From contig JAQJVL010000693.1 of NCBI GenBank assembly GCA_035578905.1, positions 335,001-399,000 on the forward strand: DNA of 64,000 nt, in the 5' to 3' direction. This document shows, in pieces, positions 24,301-37,212 of the stretch. This DNA is from Stictocephala bisonia (Eukaryota; Arthropoda; Insecta; Hemiptera; Membracidae). Positions within the stretch are counted from its first letter, which is position 1. Every line of letters begins with the position of its first letter. The notes under the pieces are model-generated. The model had not been told where the DNA came from and did no database searches. It saw nothing but the letters and a program-made list of their open reading frames with translations. A program made the translations under genes and the position numbers.

Positions 24301-26470
24301 TATCTATCAGCTAGGAAGATAACTACATTTATCAATGCAAATATAAGCTAGAACGATAATCCAAAAAACGAATGAATACAAACAGTATTATGTTTGCTAA
24401 CGTTTTGCTTGGTTCTTTAAACATATAAAATTGCTGAAGCTAATATAAACAAAGTACTTTTAATTATTATATTACGTGTTTGCTAAGAAAGGAAATAAAA
24501 CGCTATACAAATTAAATGTAGAAATAAATGAATCGGATATTTTTTCCTTTTATTCTTATGAATGTGTGTTAAGTTATAAATACAATTTTATAATTGGCTG
24601 TTGTGAAACCTGTATCATTTTGATACTCTTCAGTTTTGTAGGTAATTTTTTTGTTACTTTACATTATATAGCATTTAAGTTATTGAGATGAACTCCTGCT
24701 CCTCTCTCTGTGTATATATAGACATTTTATCAGTTTTTATTTTATAACTTAGAGAGGGTAAATAAATATTCTGGGTGGAAAAAAGAAAATGGAAACGCTT
24801 TCATTACTTTTGTTTGAATTCACTTGTAAAAGTGAAATCTTGTACATGATCATGGTTACAAAGAACATGCTTTTTTACGCCATTAGCGACATTTCATCTT
24901 TTCAGGTGGATTGTCAACATGGAGTTGAACGAAAATCTTCAGCGTAAGCCTAGGTCAAGTTTGTTATCATATAAAAGGTCTATTCAAGAGAAATTAATTA
25001 CCCTAAACTGAACTTCGAAAGGTTTATCCTTTCCAGAGTAGCGGTCATTTGAATTACAAATTAACTAATTTGAACAATATTATTTCTTTTTTACGGTTTT
25101 AAGTAAATTATCCTGATAAAAAATTTTACTTAATGCAGAACAATTATTGTAAAAAAAATTAATATAACAAATTATCTATCGAAAAAAGCAACGTTGTTGT
25201 GAAATCGTTTCCATATTTTTTTCCCACCCTTTATATTAGCACAATAATGGGCTAGCCTAAACTGATAATGGGAACTGTGTCTAATTGGATATTTCTCCAC
25301 TTGGAAAGATATGCTCTAGTGTATTTAATTTAAGAGCAACATTTAATAATATCCTAAATATTACTCGTGTACAACACCTTAGTATAATTTCTTTACTTTG
25401 AATATTAGTATGGTGTAAATCTCCCTTAGAACGGTGGCACACCTAAGACGAAGAATTATCTTCAGTTCAGGTCACAGTGAACAGAAAGAGTCATGTATGT
25501 AAACAGAATCTTGGCTATGTAGCTTGGATGAAGGAGTAGTCCTATTGGGCACATAATATAATATTAAATTTTTAAACAAACTCATTTAAAAGAAAAAACC
25601 TCTCTTCTTATTACATATCACTTGAATTTTTAATGCCGAAACCTTTCTCAGGCTACCGCATTCTATCTGTCACTTACAAATGGAATGGAAGTTGTATCTT
25701 TTTATGTCACAAAAACGGACTAATTAAAGAATTTTACGAGAGATCTTGATGCTAGGTACAAACACTCCATAAGTAATGAACTATTTCAGTTCTCTACTGC
25801 CTCCCCTTTAAGTACTGGGCGGTTCACCCACAAATCTACATACAATGACTGAGTTGCTACGTCACGATGTATACTAATCAATCACGTTTTTATTGTGTAG
25901 TCTATATAACGGCTGGTTCCAACAAGTAACGGTTTCGTTATACGTATGAATTAGTGGCATTAAAACTGAATATAAATATGAGAAGATACTACTAATGGAA
26001 CAGAAAATATTTCCAAAATTGGACATCTGGATGAATACTGAGTGAATTACTTGAGAGCAATTCAAACTTTATACCTTTTTCCCTATGCTAAAGATCATAT
26101 TTGCCTTTTCCTCCACCCACATTAACTGTAACGTCCTCTCAACATTTACTATTTATCTTTTATCGTGTATTTATATTTCAACGGTTAGATCCGTAGTAAT
26201 CATCGAATTAGAACACTTGAAGAGTTATTTATAAGGTGGAAAACGATTGAAGTGGACCATAAGCTGGTTTTATCTGCTCAGAAATCGTTTGAGTCCACGT
26301 GCAATGAAACCATGTGCTCATTTTTAGTTTCTTAAAGAGTTTTGCCTGGTTGTAAATTTTTAATTGTTCATTTTACAATAAACATGTAAACTCTTTTAAT
26401 AAGAATTTACAGTTTTTTTTATTTATTTTTAATCTTCCTATTACTGAATCAACGTCTTATTCAATTTGAC
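24301..26470. other. Intron, nothing recognised
   Basis: AT-rich intron with no recognisable coding or repeat structure; open frames at 24476-24691 and 25874-26065 have no domain signal. Confidence 0.4.
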
Positions 26471-26472
26471 AA

Positions 26473-27447
26473 ACTTTACGTAACTAAAACTAGGTAGAGG
26501 TTTTTAGCTTTGTAATAAAGTATTACTTTTACGTAAATAAAAACAAGGTAGATGTTATTAGCTTTGTAATGAAGTATTACTTTTACGTAACAAAAAAATA
26601 GGTAGAGGTTATTAGATTTGTAATAAAGTATTACTTTTACGTAACTAAAATCAAGGTAGATGTTATTAGCTTTGTAATGAAGTATTACTTTTACGTAACA
26701 AAAAACTAGGTAGAGGTTATTAGATTTGTAATAAAGTATTACTTTTACGTAAATAAAAACAAGGTAGATGTTATTAGCTTTGTAATGAAGTATTACTTTT
26801 ACGTAAATAAAAACAAGGTAGATGTTATTAGCTTTGTAATGAAGTATTACTTTTACGTAACAAAAAACTAGGTAGAGGTTATTAGATTTGTAATAAAGTA
26901 TTACTTTTACGTAAATAAAAACATGGTAGATGTTATTAGCTTTGTAATGAAGTATTACTTTTACGTAACAAAAAACTAGGTAGAGGTTATTAGCTTTATA
27001 ATAAAGTATTACTTTTACGTAACTAAAAACTAGTTAGATGTTATTAGCTTTGTAATAAAGTAGGCTTACTACTTTTACGTAACTAAAAACAAGGTAGACG
27101 TAATTAGGTTTGTAATAAAGTATTACTTTTACGTAACTAAAACTAGCTAGAGGTTATTAGCTTTGCAATAAAATATTACTTTTACGTAACTAAAACTAGG
27201 TAGAGGTTATCAGCTTTGTAATAAAGTATTACTTTTACGTAACTAAAACTAGGTAGAGGTTATCAGCTTTGTAATAAAGTATTACTTTTACGTAACTAAA
27301 AACTAAGTAGAGGTTATTAGCTTTCTAATAAAGTATTACTTTTACGTAACTAAAACTAGGTAGAAGTTATTAGCTTTGTAATAAAGTATTACTTTTACGT
27401 AACTAAAAACTAGGTAGAGGTTATTAGCCTTGTAATAAAGTGTTACT
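26473..27447. repeat. 54-bp tandem array, about 18 copies
   Basis: TACGTAA recurs at 26477, 26530, 26584, 26638 and 26692, giving a 53-54 bp unit (TATTACTTTTACGTAAC followed by a GGTAGAGGTTATTAG-type half). Up to about 27000 two unit types alternate. One has GAGGTTATTAGATTTGTAAT and the other GATGTTATTAGCTTTGTAAT. Later copies are mostly one type, with GAGGTTATTAGCTTTGTAAT. Confidence 0.93.
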
Positions 27448-27477
27448 ATTAACTTGCAGCGTAACCATGTAATTTGT

Positions 27478-27945
27478 ATTAAAAAACTCGGCCCTGCGGG
27501 CCTCACCAGGGGGCAAGCCCCCTGGACCCCCGGATCTTTTTGCTTAGAGCCTACGGCTAAAATTCAAGAAACATGGAACATGCTTTTAGCTCTTGGCTGC
27601 TACTTGGTAATAGATCACGGATGCTACCCGGTAATAGATCACGGCTGCTACTTGGTAATAGATCACGGCTGCTACCCGGTGGCTCCTTTTTAATAATTTC
27701 TGCAAATGTATTTCTCCGAAAACAACGAATTTTAGATTTCATGTAAGGAATTACAAAACAAGAGTTGTCATGGAAACTAAAGATGTACTTTGATGAACGC
27801 TTGCAAATAAAATCATTATTGAAGTCAACACTGATATGTCATTGTGTTTTCATGGTTACGCGTCACCTTCCCGCGTCACCCTCCCGCGTAACGTAACGTT
27901 TTCAGACAGTTAGGTCAAGACTAAAGCATGTTCCATGCTAATAAT
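27478..27945. repeat. GC-rich hairpin island with 26-bp repeats
   Basis: An island of high GC in AT-rich intron. It has a GGCCCTGCGGGCC palindrome at 27490-27502. Next comes a perfect hairpin CCAGGGGGC-AA-GCCCCCTGG at 27506-27525. About 3.3 copies of a 26-bp repeat (GGTAATAGATCACGGCTGCT) follow at 27595-27685, then a short cluster of CCCGCGTCACC units at 27855-27890. CATGGAACATGCTTTTAG (about 27572-27589) reappears inverted as CTAAAGCATGTTCCATG (about 27922-27938), bracketing the island. It probably marks an inserted element. Confidence 0.6.
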
Positions 27946-29650
27946 GTACATTCAAAGGTAAACCCATAATAATCGTGTACTACAGTCACCCTGGACCCGA
28001 CAATTCCAGTAACTGCACCGGTTATAAAACCCGTTTATCGACATGGCTGCGAATTGTAAGCTCTAATGAAACCATCCCTGTAGGTGTTAGCCCCATTCAG
28101 CTTTAGAGACGGACTTAACACCGTTTGTGTTTTATGTTAGTGGAACGGTCAGAACGGGCTTGTATAATTGATCAACTACTCATTACAGTCATAAACTGCA
28201 ACTGAAAATCAATGAAATGGCTTTATTGTCGTTCAACATATGATATAAATCCCAAGATCATTAATTTACCTTTAATTATTTTCAGTTACTTACTTTAAAA
28301 TCAGTTATTGCATGCAGTGTAAAAAATAATAAAAAACAAAAATATAATATAAGGATCAATATTATTAAAAAAATAAAAAATAACTGTAAGCATACTATAA
28401 TTACATAACAGCCAAAACGGTTACACTTAAAGTAGTAAAAGGGCATAAAAACTGAATTCCACATTTTTTTAATACGTAGGTCAGGCCTACGTGCAGTCAA
28501 ATTTAATATAAATTAAGCACAAATAATTGAAATGTACAAACATTTACAGCCTTATTTCAGAGTCAAACTGTTTGTTTCGTTTTGTTAATTTTTTAAGTGG
28601 GTTATTGAAAAGTTGCACTTACTACCTCACGTGTTTCATTAGTATAATGTGTGTCTGTGGTATTGAGTAAATAAATTGTTTATTTAATGCATTAGTTGTC
28701 AACAGCTGATTTTTCACTGCTTCCAATAGTAGTAAAATTGTTTAATAATAATTTCCGATGCCAAGAAAAACTTCAACAAATAATATTCAATCCTATAATC
28801 GTAGACGTATCCTTTAATTGGTAACGCGAATGATTGAAACACATTTGGTAACGTGGGGTGTCTGAATACCCCCATTTGTTCTTTAAAGTTTGTATATCAA
28901 CTTCGACTTTCTTGGGGTTGCTATCAATTAGATCAGTAAGGTGCATAAGTAATAATGTTATTGCTTTTAGTTTTAAAATATATTAACTATTATTTATATA
29001 AAATTATTCATTTTACAAAAATTATTTCGTTTGGTTTGTTTTCAGCTACAATTTGTTAATTTTAAAGCTGCGATGTATATTTGGATAAATATCTAAAGGT
29101 CATGATGGTATATTCCTTGATTAAACATTTAAAGTGATATTGATCATTGAGTGAACATTGAAGTACAATTGCAATACTCTCATAAACAATTAAGACGTTT
29201 TTATTAATTTGTCTTCCTTACTTACCAAATAATTGTTACTTGAGACAAAATACCTGAAAAAGTTAATTTTAAGTTTAAATATACTTTGGAAACGCTATAA
29301 ATTGAACTTAGAATTTTAGAAGTCAGTTTCTCCTGCAGAACTATCTTGAGCTTGTAAACAAGGCCCAAATACCGTTTTCATAAGTTAATTACATATAGGT
29401 TTGCTGCATCTACAAATTAAGTCTTCCCTTATATATCTTTCATTCTAGGACATACTGTATATTTTGATTGTTGACCTGGATCATGAACCTTAGCCATCTT
29501 TACTGCCTCTGTAGTATAGCCTTCATTACTATTATCTATAATTCATTCTTCGGCAAACAGCTTATTGTAGGATACGTTAGGTTAAATAGATTAATGGTTT
29601 TCATTTGTTATTACATAGAAGTAAAATTATTTTATTCCATTTCTTAACTA
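27946..29650. other. Intron, nothing recognised
   Basis: AT-rich intron without recognisable features; the minus-strand frame at 28282-28500 is low-complexity and hydrophobic by composition only. Confidence 0.4.
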
Positions 29651-29658
29651 ATTCTGAT

Positions 29659-29795
29659 TTACGTGTATGGGTGGGCGGTTGGGTTACTACCATTGTACGT
29701 GTGTGGGTGGGCGTGTGGGTTACTACCATTGTACGTGTATGGGTGGGCGGGTGGGTTACTACCATTTTACGTGCATTTACTACCATTGTACGTGT
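29659..29795. repeat. 36-bp minisatellite, about 3.5 copies
   Basis: ACGTGTATGGGTGGGCG and GGTTACTACCATTGT recur with ACGT at 29661, 29697, 29733 and 29769, an exact 36-bp period. Because 36 is divisible by three, both strands stay open here; this is not evidence of coding. Confidence 0.9.
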
Positions 29796-30194
29796 TTGGT
29801 TGTACATGTACAACTGTACCTTTCCTTCACAAAAACTAAATTAGGCTTATATCCATACTAGCTTGCCAATTAAAAAACTTTTTTTATTTTTTATGAAGTA
29901 ATTACGAGTTTGTGTCTCTTATATTTCAAATACTTTAACCAAAGGGTGCAATTTTTTTAACTGTCACCATTTTGAAGAATTATACGTTTTGTTTGCTGAT
30001 TTAACTTTATCAAAGGAATCTTCCCCTAAATTTAAGCTAATAAATCTCATGATGATCTTAGGGCGGTGCATAAATATTATTTGTGGGGGTAATCTCATCA
30101 TCCACCTCAGTGCCAGCGAAGACTAGAGAGGTAAAAACAGAGGTTACATCCAATTAGTGTGCGGAATGGGAGTCGAGCTATAGAAACTTGGGAT

Positions 30195-30888
30195 GTCTAC
30201 TCTCGGGTCAAAAAGTATAGATACTCGAGTTTGAGCGTTTACTGCGTTGTAACCAGTGCACCTCAAAACATAAAAGTTACATCAACATTTCAAAAATTTA
30301 TTCATGCGTATTTCACTAGCGCACCCGCAGCCCCTAGCCCTCGAAAACCAGTTGCGGCCAGGAATTTTCCCTGCATCACGACACCGCTTCAATTACACCT
30401 AAGTTTAATTTTTAAGACCTCGTATCTAATTTATGGTTTAGTATTGTGTTTGTATGAATCAATGCCTACATTTTAAGCTTTTATTTACACTTATACCTTC
30501 AACCAATAAAAAAAATTAAATAATTTTACAAAATTTACCACAACTTTTTTTTTAATTGAGTAAAAATTCTGGGATGAACAAATTAGATGTAAACATATAT
30601 GGTCTACAAGCTGTTAAATTTTCATAACGATTGGACTAGTAGTTTTTATATTAAACATTTTTTAAGTCAGGCGTTGTCTTAAAAACGCCAAAAAACAGGT
30701 ACTTTTCTCACTCAAACCGTTTTAAGGATAAATAAAAATCTCATTAAAAATTGTTAAATTATATGTAAATACGCATAAATAAATTTGTGAAATGTTGATG
30801 TAACTTTCATGTTTTGAGATGCACTGGTTACAACGCAGTAAACGCTCAAACTCGAGTATCTATACTTTTTGACCCGAAAGTAGTAGCA
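30195..30888. repeat. Foldback element with about 118-bp inverted arms
   Basis: The left arm (about 30197-30314) contains GGGTCAAAAAGTATAGATAC, CGTTGTAACCAGTGCACCTC and TTACATCAACATTTC. It is repeated in reverse complement at about 30767-30886 (GAAATGTTGATGTAA, CAGTGCATCTC inverted, CTATACTTTTTGACCC). The spacer is about 450 bp and has no transposase-like frame. It is a MITE-like or foldback element; the open frames over the arms mirror each other and are not genes. Confidence 0.85.
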
Positions 30889-31450
30889 GTTAGTTTTCAG
30901 GTCTCTTCTCGAATAGCTAAGAATAAGTATAAAAATGATAATATGCAGGGTCACAGGAAGGTACTGGGAAAAATTTAACTACTGCTATCCCAGAGGAAAC
31001 TGTTTTTTGCACACGCACGTTACCAACTAAGGGTTATACTTTGCGTATTCAAATTAAAAAGTCTTTGTCTTTGGTGCAGATTTGGTTTAATTTAATGTGA
31101 AAACTGTCTTATTCGTAGCTAATTTTACTTCCACAGTAAAAAAATGTCATTTAAAATAATATGCCATATCAATCAAAGCTACTAAATTATATTTACTGAA
31201 CCTCCTGACTTGACTTCAGAGCGCACCTTCAGCAAGTACTGTAGCTTCTAAGACAAATGGTGTGACAACATTAGCCAGCCGTAACCATAGTAACACAGTG
31301 ACGCCTTGCATCGTTGTCACGTTTCAACCTATTTGTTTAAATATTTGAATTTGTGTGTATGCAAAATTTTATGATAGTGAATTTTCTTAATGTTTATAAT
31401 ATCCTATACATTTTGTTTTTTTATTACTTAAATATTGTTCTAAATTACTA
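30889..31450. other. Intron, nothing recognised
   Basis: AT-rich intron between the foldback and the next tandem array, without features I can name. Confidence 0.4.
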
Positions 31451-31451
31451 T

Positions 31452-32045
31452 ACATAATGTACACTTGACAACACCGCGCATCAGAGCATCACTCAAACTT
31501 CACTAAGTGCGCTAAAGTCAAGTCGGAAGATTCATCAAGTCGTGTATAGTTGGTAGATAACACGATGCTCCTAACACATACGATCGAACCCACCAAGCTA
31601 CATTGTACACTTGACAACACCGCGCGTCAGAGCTTCACTCAAACTTCACTAAGTGCGCTAAAGTCAAGTCGGAAGATTAATCAAGTCATGTATAGTTAGT
31701 ATATAACACGTCGTGTATAGTATGCTCCTAACACATACGATCGAAATCACCAAGCTACATTGTACACTTGACAACACCGCGCGTCAGAGCTTCACTAAGT
31801 GCGCTAAAGTCAAGTCGGAAGATTCATCAAGTCGTGTATAGTTAGTAGATAACACGATGCTCCTAACACATACGATCGAACCCACCAAGCTACATTGTAC
31901 ACTTGACAACACCGCGCATCAGAGCTTCACTCAAACTTCACTAAGTGCGCTAAAGTCAAGTTGGAAGATTCATCAAGTCGTGTATAGTTAGTAGATAACA
32001 CGATTCTCCTAACACATACGATCGAACCCACCAAGCTACATTGTA
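31452..32045. repeat. About 146-bp tandem repeat, 4 copies
   Basis: TGTACACTTGACAACACCGC starts units at 31458, 31604, 31761 and 31896. The basic period is 146 bp. The second unit is longer because of a short internal duplication around CGTGTATAGT, and the third is shorter because ACTCAAACTTC is missing. The array ends with the CACCAAGCTACATTGTA junction at about 32045. Confidence 0.93.
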
Positions 32046-33474
32046 ACTTTACGTGGCGATTTTATTAATCGTAAATATGAAAATGTTATGAGTCACTTAT
32101 CTCAAGATATTCCCAAATCCGTTTATTACCTGTTTTGAAGAGACTCTGTTTTTCGGACGTTAAATTTTTCATTGACTTAATTAACCTATTTAGAATCCCC
32201 AGAGATTAATCTTTGTAAAGCTCTTAATATGGTGAGGGGGAGAGGAAAATTGCTAAGTGGAAAGACGCTTCGCACGAGGGACCTAATCTATGACTACACA
32301 AACCATGTTCCGTACGAAATTAATATTAATGCACATAATATATAAAATAAATATTTAGTTTTGTTAAGCCATGCGTAGTTCATTTAAAATGTATGTGTTT
32401 TATTTCTATAGTATATATGAGAAAGGGGTGAACGAAGTTATAATTTTAGTTGTCTATTATAGAATACTAGTAGATTAATTAAAGTAAACTATTAAATGCT
32501 ATTGTTTACTTTAATTAATAAAGAAAAAGTAAACATTTTCAAAGTGTTTTAGCAAAAAATAATTTGGAAAAATAATAATATGAAGTAGCCTATTCTCAGA
32601 AATTTCGATTTCAATATTCCCTTTCACAACACTAAATATTTCAACAATAAATTTCAAATATTTATTAAATTTAATTCAAATAAAATTACAAGATTGCGAT
32701 GTTTACTAAGTAACAGAACAATAAATAAGTTTGAAATTTTATTTAATTTGTTGTGTTCCTAAAAATTTTAATTAAATCACAGTTGATAAATTATGTGTAT
32801 TTAAAAATTCCAAATTTAATGTAAAATATAAACTTTAATTTACCTCTTTTGTACACTCTAATTATATGTCCCTAAAGAATTCTGCGAATATGCTAATCCT
32901 CAGAAAACTTTAATATAAAAGCAGAACTAATCTCTAACAACTGTAAGTTTTCACTGGCCAGAGATGGAGATATAACTCCTGATTTCAAAGTTAACGGGGT
33001 AAAGAAAGTTCACAAACTGGTGTAAAATATTTTGAAACTTTACACACCTTATTTAGCTTTGGTGTCGTCCTATTTAACCCAGCCTCAGCATGGTTTCCAC
33101 AAAGTTTCATTTATTTTCTCTGCACAAATATTAATTTATGCTTTTTGAAAATCAAGAATATTTAAGTTCAATAAATCTTCGCTCTAACGAACGGATTAAC
33201 ATATTTTAAATTAAAATTATAGGTACCGTACTTTACATGGAATCAAAGAAAGTTATTTAGTATCAATTAATTTCTTGTTAACTACGAGTTTATCATATTT
33301 AGATAATTGTACTTTATCACGAGTATTTATACTTACTAAATTAATTACGCTTATTTAATTTAGTACAATTAATTATACCATTATTATACATTATAAATAC
33401 GGCAAACTTTATGAAAATCTTTACATTCATTATTATTATGTTAGCTATTACTTATGTGGTCCATAATTGCATTT
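32046..33474. other. Intron, nothing recognised
   Basis: AT-rich intron without recognisable features. Confidence 0.4.
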
Positions 33475-33752
33475 TTACGGCACGTAGCCTAGTTTAAAAT
33501 GGGCCTAAAAGTATCTTTTTCACGTTATGTAGCTTAGTGTGGTATAAGCCTAACAGTCTAAGGGTGCCATTTTCGCGGTATGCAGCTTAGAGTGATATGG
33601 GCCTAACTGTCTCATTTTCGCGGTACGTAGCCTAGTGTGATATGGGCCTATCATTCATATTTTCACGGTATGTACCCTATTGTGATATGAGTCAAACAAT
33701 CACATTTTCAAGGTATGTAGCCTAGTGTGATATGGGCTTAATAAATTTGTTT
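33475..33752. repeat. About 58-bp tandem repeat, 4-5 diverged copies
   Basis: The units carry CGGTATGTAGCCTAGTGTGA followed by TATGGGCCTAA and a CATTTTC spacer. Point differences are common between copies, so this array is older than its neighbours. Confidence 0.8.
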
Positions 33753-34264
33753 TTTCATTTTTTAGTGATAGTGATAATTGTTAGAAAGTTATTTGTTAGC
33801 ACTGGATTGTTCATGATATGTTGTTGATATCATGTTGATAATCTAGCAGCTCAGATAGCATAATTAAAAACACCATTGAATAATTGTTTTGAGAAGGGTA
33901 TCCCCATTTAATATCTTGATATAGCCATGTTTAGTCACAAAGGACAAGTCCGATAGTGCGCTGAATGTGTGTCGAGTAGATAGTTAGTTACTCAGCTTGC
34001 CAGCACCTTGCCATTCCCTTCCTTATTTCCCCAAATCTTTCAGGATAAATATAGTTGTTTTGACTAAAGATTTATAAAGATGTAAATTAGTTTTAATCTA
34101 TTTAGGGCTTTAAATGCTACTGAAAGGTCCGCTGTGGGCTAAGAAAGTTACCTCCGTTTCTTTGTTCTCTGTAGTTTATTCTATTAGGCAGATTAGCTTT
34201 AATATATTACCAGTCAAAATAGCATTACTCTTTAAACCATATGTAACACTCATCATGTACGATC

Positions 34265-35725
34265 TACAGACAATGGCGGGAAATTTGTCAAGTTTTTTTT
34301 TTTTTTATGAAATATACAACATTCAGAAAGAAGTGTACTCATGTGTTCAATGGCGGGAAATTTGTCAAGTTTTTTTTTTTTTTTATGAAATATACAACAT
34401 TCAGGAGCTAAATAGTCTTGTGCTTTGAATGTATGAGTAGTGTGAGTATGTATTGGTGTTTGGAGAGTTGGTTTATTTGGTGAAATATACAACATTCAGG
34501 AGTTAAATAGCCTTGTGCTTTGAATGTATGAGTAGTGTGAGTATGTATTGGTGTTTGGAGAGTTGGTTTATTTGGTAAAATATACAACATTCAGGAGCTA
34601 AATAGTCTTGTGCTTTGAATGTATGAGTAGTGAGAGTATGTATTGGTGTTTGGAGAGTTGATTTATTTGGTGAAATATACAACATTCAGGAGCTAAATAG
34701 CCTTGTGCTTTGAATGTATGAGTAGTGTGAGTATGTATTGGTGTTTGGAGAGTTGGTTTATTTGGTGAAATATACAACATTCAGGAGCTAAATAGTCTTG
34801 TGCTTTGAATGTATGAGTAGTGTGAGTATGTATTGGTGTTTGGAGAGTTGGTTTATTTGGTGAAATATACAACATTCAGGAGCTAAATAGCCTTGTGCTT
34901 TGAATGTATGAGTAGTGTGAGTATGTATTGGTGTTTGGGGAGTTGGTTTATTTGGTGAAATATACAACATTCAGGAGCTAAATAGTCTTGTGCTTTGAAT
35001 GTATGAGTAGTGTGAGTATGTATTGGTGTTTGGAAAGTTGGTTTATTTGGTGAAATATACAACATTCAGGAGCTAAATAGTCTTGTGCTTTGAATGTATG
35101 AGTAGTGTGAGTATGTATTGGTGTTTGGAGAGTTGGTTTATTTGGTGCAATATACAACATTCAGGAGCTAAATAGTCTTGTGCTTTGAACGCATGAGTAG
35201 TGTGAGCATGTATTGGTGTTTGGGGAGTTGGTTTATTTGGTGAAATATACAACATTCAGGAGCTAAATAGTCTTGTGCTTTGAATGTATGAGTAGTGTGA
35301 GTATGTATTGGTGTTTGGAGAGTTGGTTTATTTGGTGAAATATACAACATTCAGGAGCTAAATAGTCTTGTGCTTTGAATGTATGAGTAGTGTGAGTATG
35401 TATTGGTGTTTGGAGAGTTGGTTTATTTGGTGAAATATACAACATTCACGAGCTAAATAGTCTTGTGCTTTGAACGCATGAGTAGTGTGAGCATGTATTG
35501 GTGTTTGGGGAGTTGGTTTATTTGGTGAAATATACAACATTCAGGAGCTAAATAGTCTTGTGATTTGAATGTATGAGTAGTGTGAGTAGGCCTATGTATT
35601 GGTGTTTGGAGAGTTGGTATATTTGGGGAAATATACAACATTCAGGAGGTAAATAGTCTTGTACTTTGAAAGCATGAATAGTGTGAGTATGTATTGGTGT
35701 TTGGAGAGTTTGTTTATTTAATTTG
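34265..35725. repeat. 95-bp satellite, about 14 copies, with a 77-bp poly-T duplication at its left edge
   Basis: From about 34385 a unit with ATATACAACATTCAGGAGCT, GTGCTTTGAATGTATGAG and TATTGGTGTTTGGAGAGTTG repeats every 95 bp. At the left edge, 34273-34400 holds two copies of a different unit (AATGGCGGGAAATTTGTCAA plus a T12-13 run) that ends in the same ATATACAACATTCAG. Frames opening through it on the minus strand (60 residues, stepping by 95) are by-products. The last copies (35570 on) are more diverged. Confidence 0.95.
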
Positions 35726-37212
35726 TTAAATTTACGTAAATTTGAAAGTTTAGTTTTTCTAATTTGACTACAATGAAGGTGGGCTCAACAAATATGTTAA
35801 TCGAATTACATTTTTATCTACTCGAATTAAAGGTAAATGGGCTACAACAGTTTTCTTACCAACCCACTCCTTAGGCACCTGAGCTATTTATTTATATCGG
35901 TGATAAACTGTACAGGTAATTACCAAACGTAATAAAATTAGAAACCAAAGAAAAATAATTTAGAACAATATAAAATAATTTTCTCGTAAATAAACTTTGC
36001 TACTCATTGGGTGAATTTCTGGACTCAAAAATTATTTTATATATAATTTACGTATATAAGTTAATTTAATTTTAGTAATATAGCTGACATTTACTGTACC
36101 ATAGATATTGACGTTTGTAATGCTATTTTTTATTGTCAACTTCAAATAAACAATTTGATTTGATTTATTCGCAAGTTACCGTAAGGGCTTGCCATTAAAA
36201 CCAGAAGCAGTAATTTCCCATCGCTTTCTGAAAGTGTCTAAACATCATTATGTTATTATATTGTTCATAAACAGTTGTAAATGTGACAAATATTAAGCAC
36301 TAAGCAAAAAGTGTATGAGTGACTTCAGTAACACCAGTCAAAAGCGGGAATCAATGTTCTCGTATTTATCAGTGGTGGCATTCTAGAAAATGTTTAGTAG
36401 GATTTAGCAATTTTATTACCTCGTTGTAGTAAAATAAATAAATGTTTACATATAATTTAAAAAAATGAAAGCATTAAAACATTTTATGTAAACATAAACG
36501 ATTCATTAAAGAAATAAGATTATGCAAAAAATTACTATTTTAATATAGAAGTGGATTACATAAGCTCCTTATTCACCTTGTGATGATAGTTGTTTCATAT
36601 AGAATTATGTAGTCTTGTAACGCGAAGTAATGTTGTGCGCCTTCATTAAAGGTGTCGGCAACCCGCTGAGGAACTGTTATATAAGGCCGGCCTTGGTTGC
36701 ATGATACAGCCATTATACCCCACCCATTATCGCTCTTAAATATATACCACATCCAACATCGTCATTAATTAAACTGCTCTCCTTCCAAATTAGTTTTGGT
36801 CCACTCGCTAAATTCAATTTTCCTCGATGAATATTAAAGGGTTATTAAATCCTCGGAAATTGTAAACACTTGAGTAAATTAGGCAAATTTGCAATAGGTG
36901 AAGTGAGCGGGTTTAGAAGGCGTATTGGCGTAATATCTTCGCAGTGTTATTGTTATATCCGTAGGCAATCAACTTCAATAGGTCACAGTGTAAACGTAAT
37001 GGAGGTTTTTTGATTGAATAATAAAAGTTATTTCATGACCTGTCATCAGTAATAGTTCCAGTGCACTTAGCATATATCCATTCTATAAACATTGTATACC
37101 GGTACATTGTTTATTAGTTTTTTTTACAATAATGGGCTATGGTATACGAATTGTTTGTCTTTAGTACGTATTCGGCATAGGTGTGTGTCGTACTCGAGGC
37201 TTGAACGAATAC
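35726..37212. other. Intron, nothing recognised
   Basis: AT-rich intron without recognisable features. Confidence 0.4.

Noticed and set aside
29605..29861. Overlapping frames on both strands rich in G, W and V, or T, P and H
   Set aside because: By-product of the 36-bp minisatellite; no supporting splice or composition signals.
34253..35641. Series of 60-residue minus-strand frames every 95 bp
   Set aside because: Each is the same 95-bp satellite unit read through; the frame shifts at each unit and the products have no domain.
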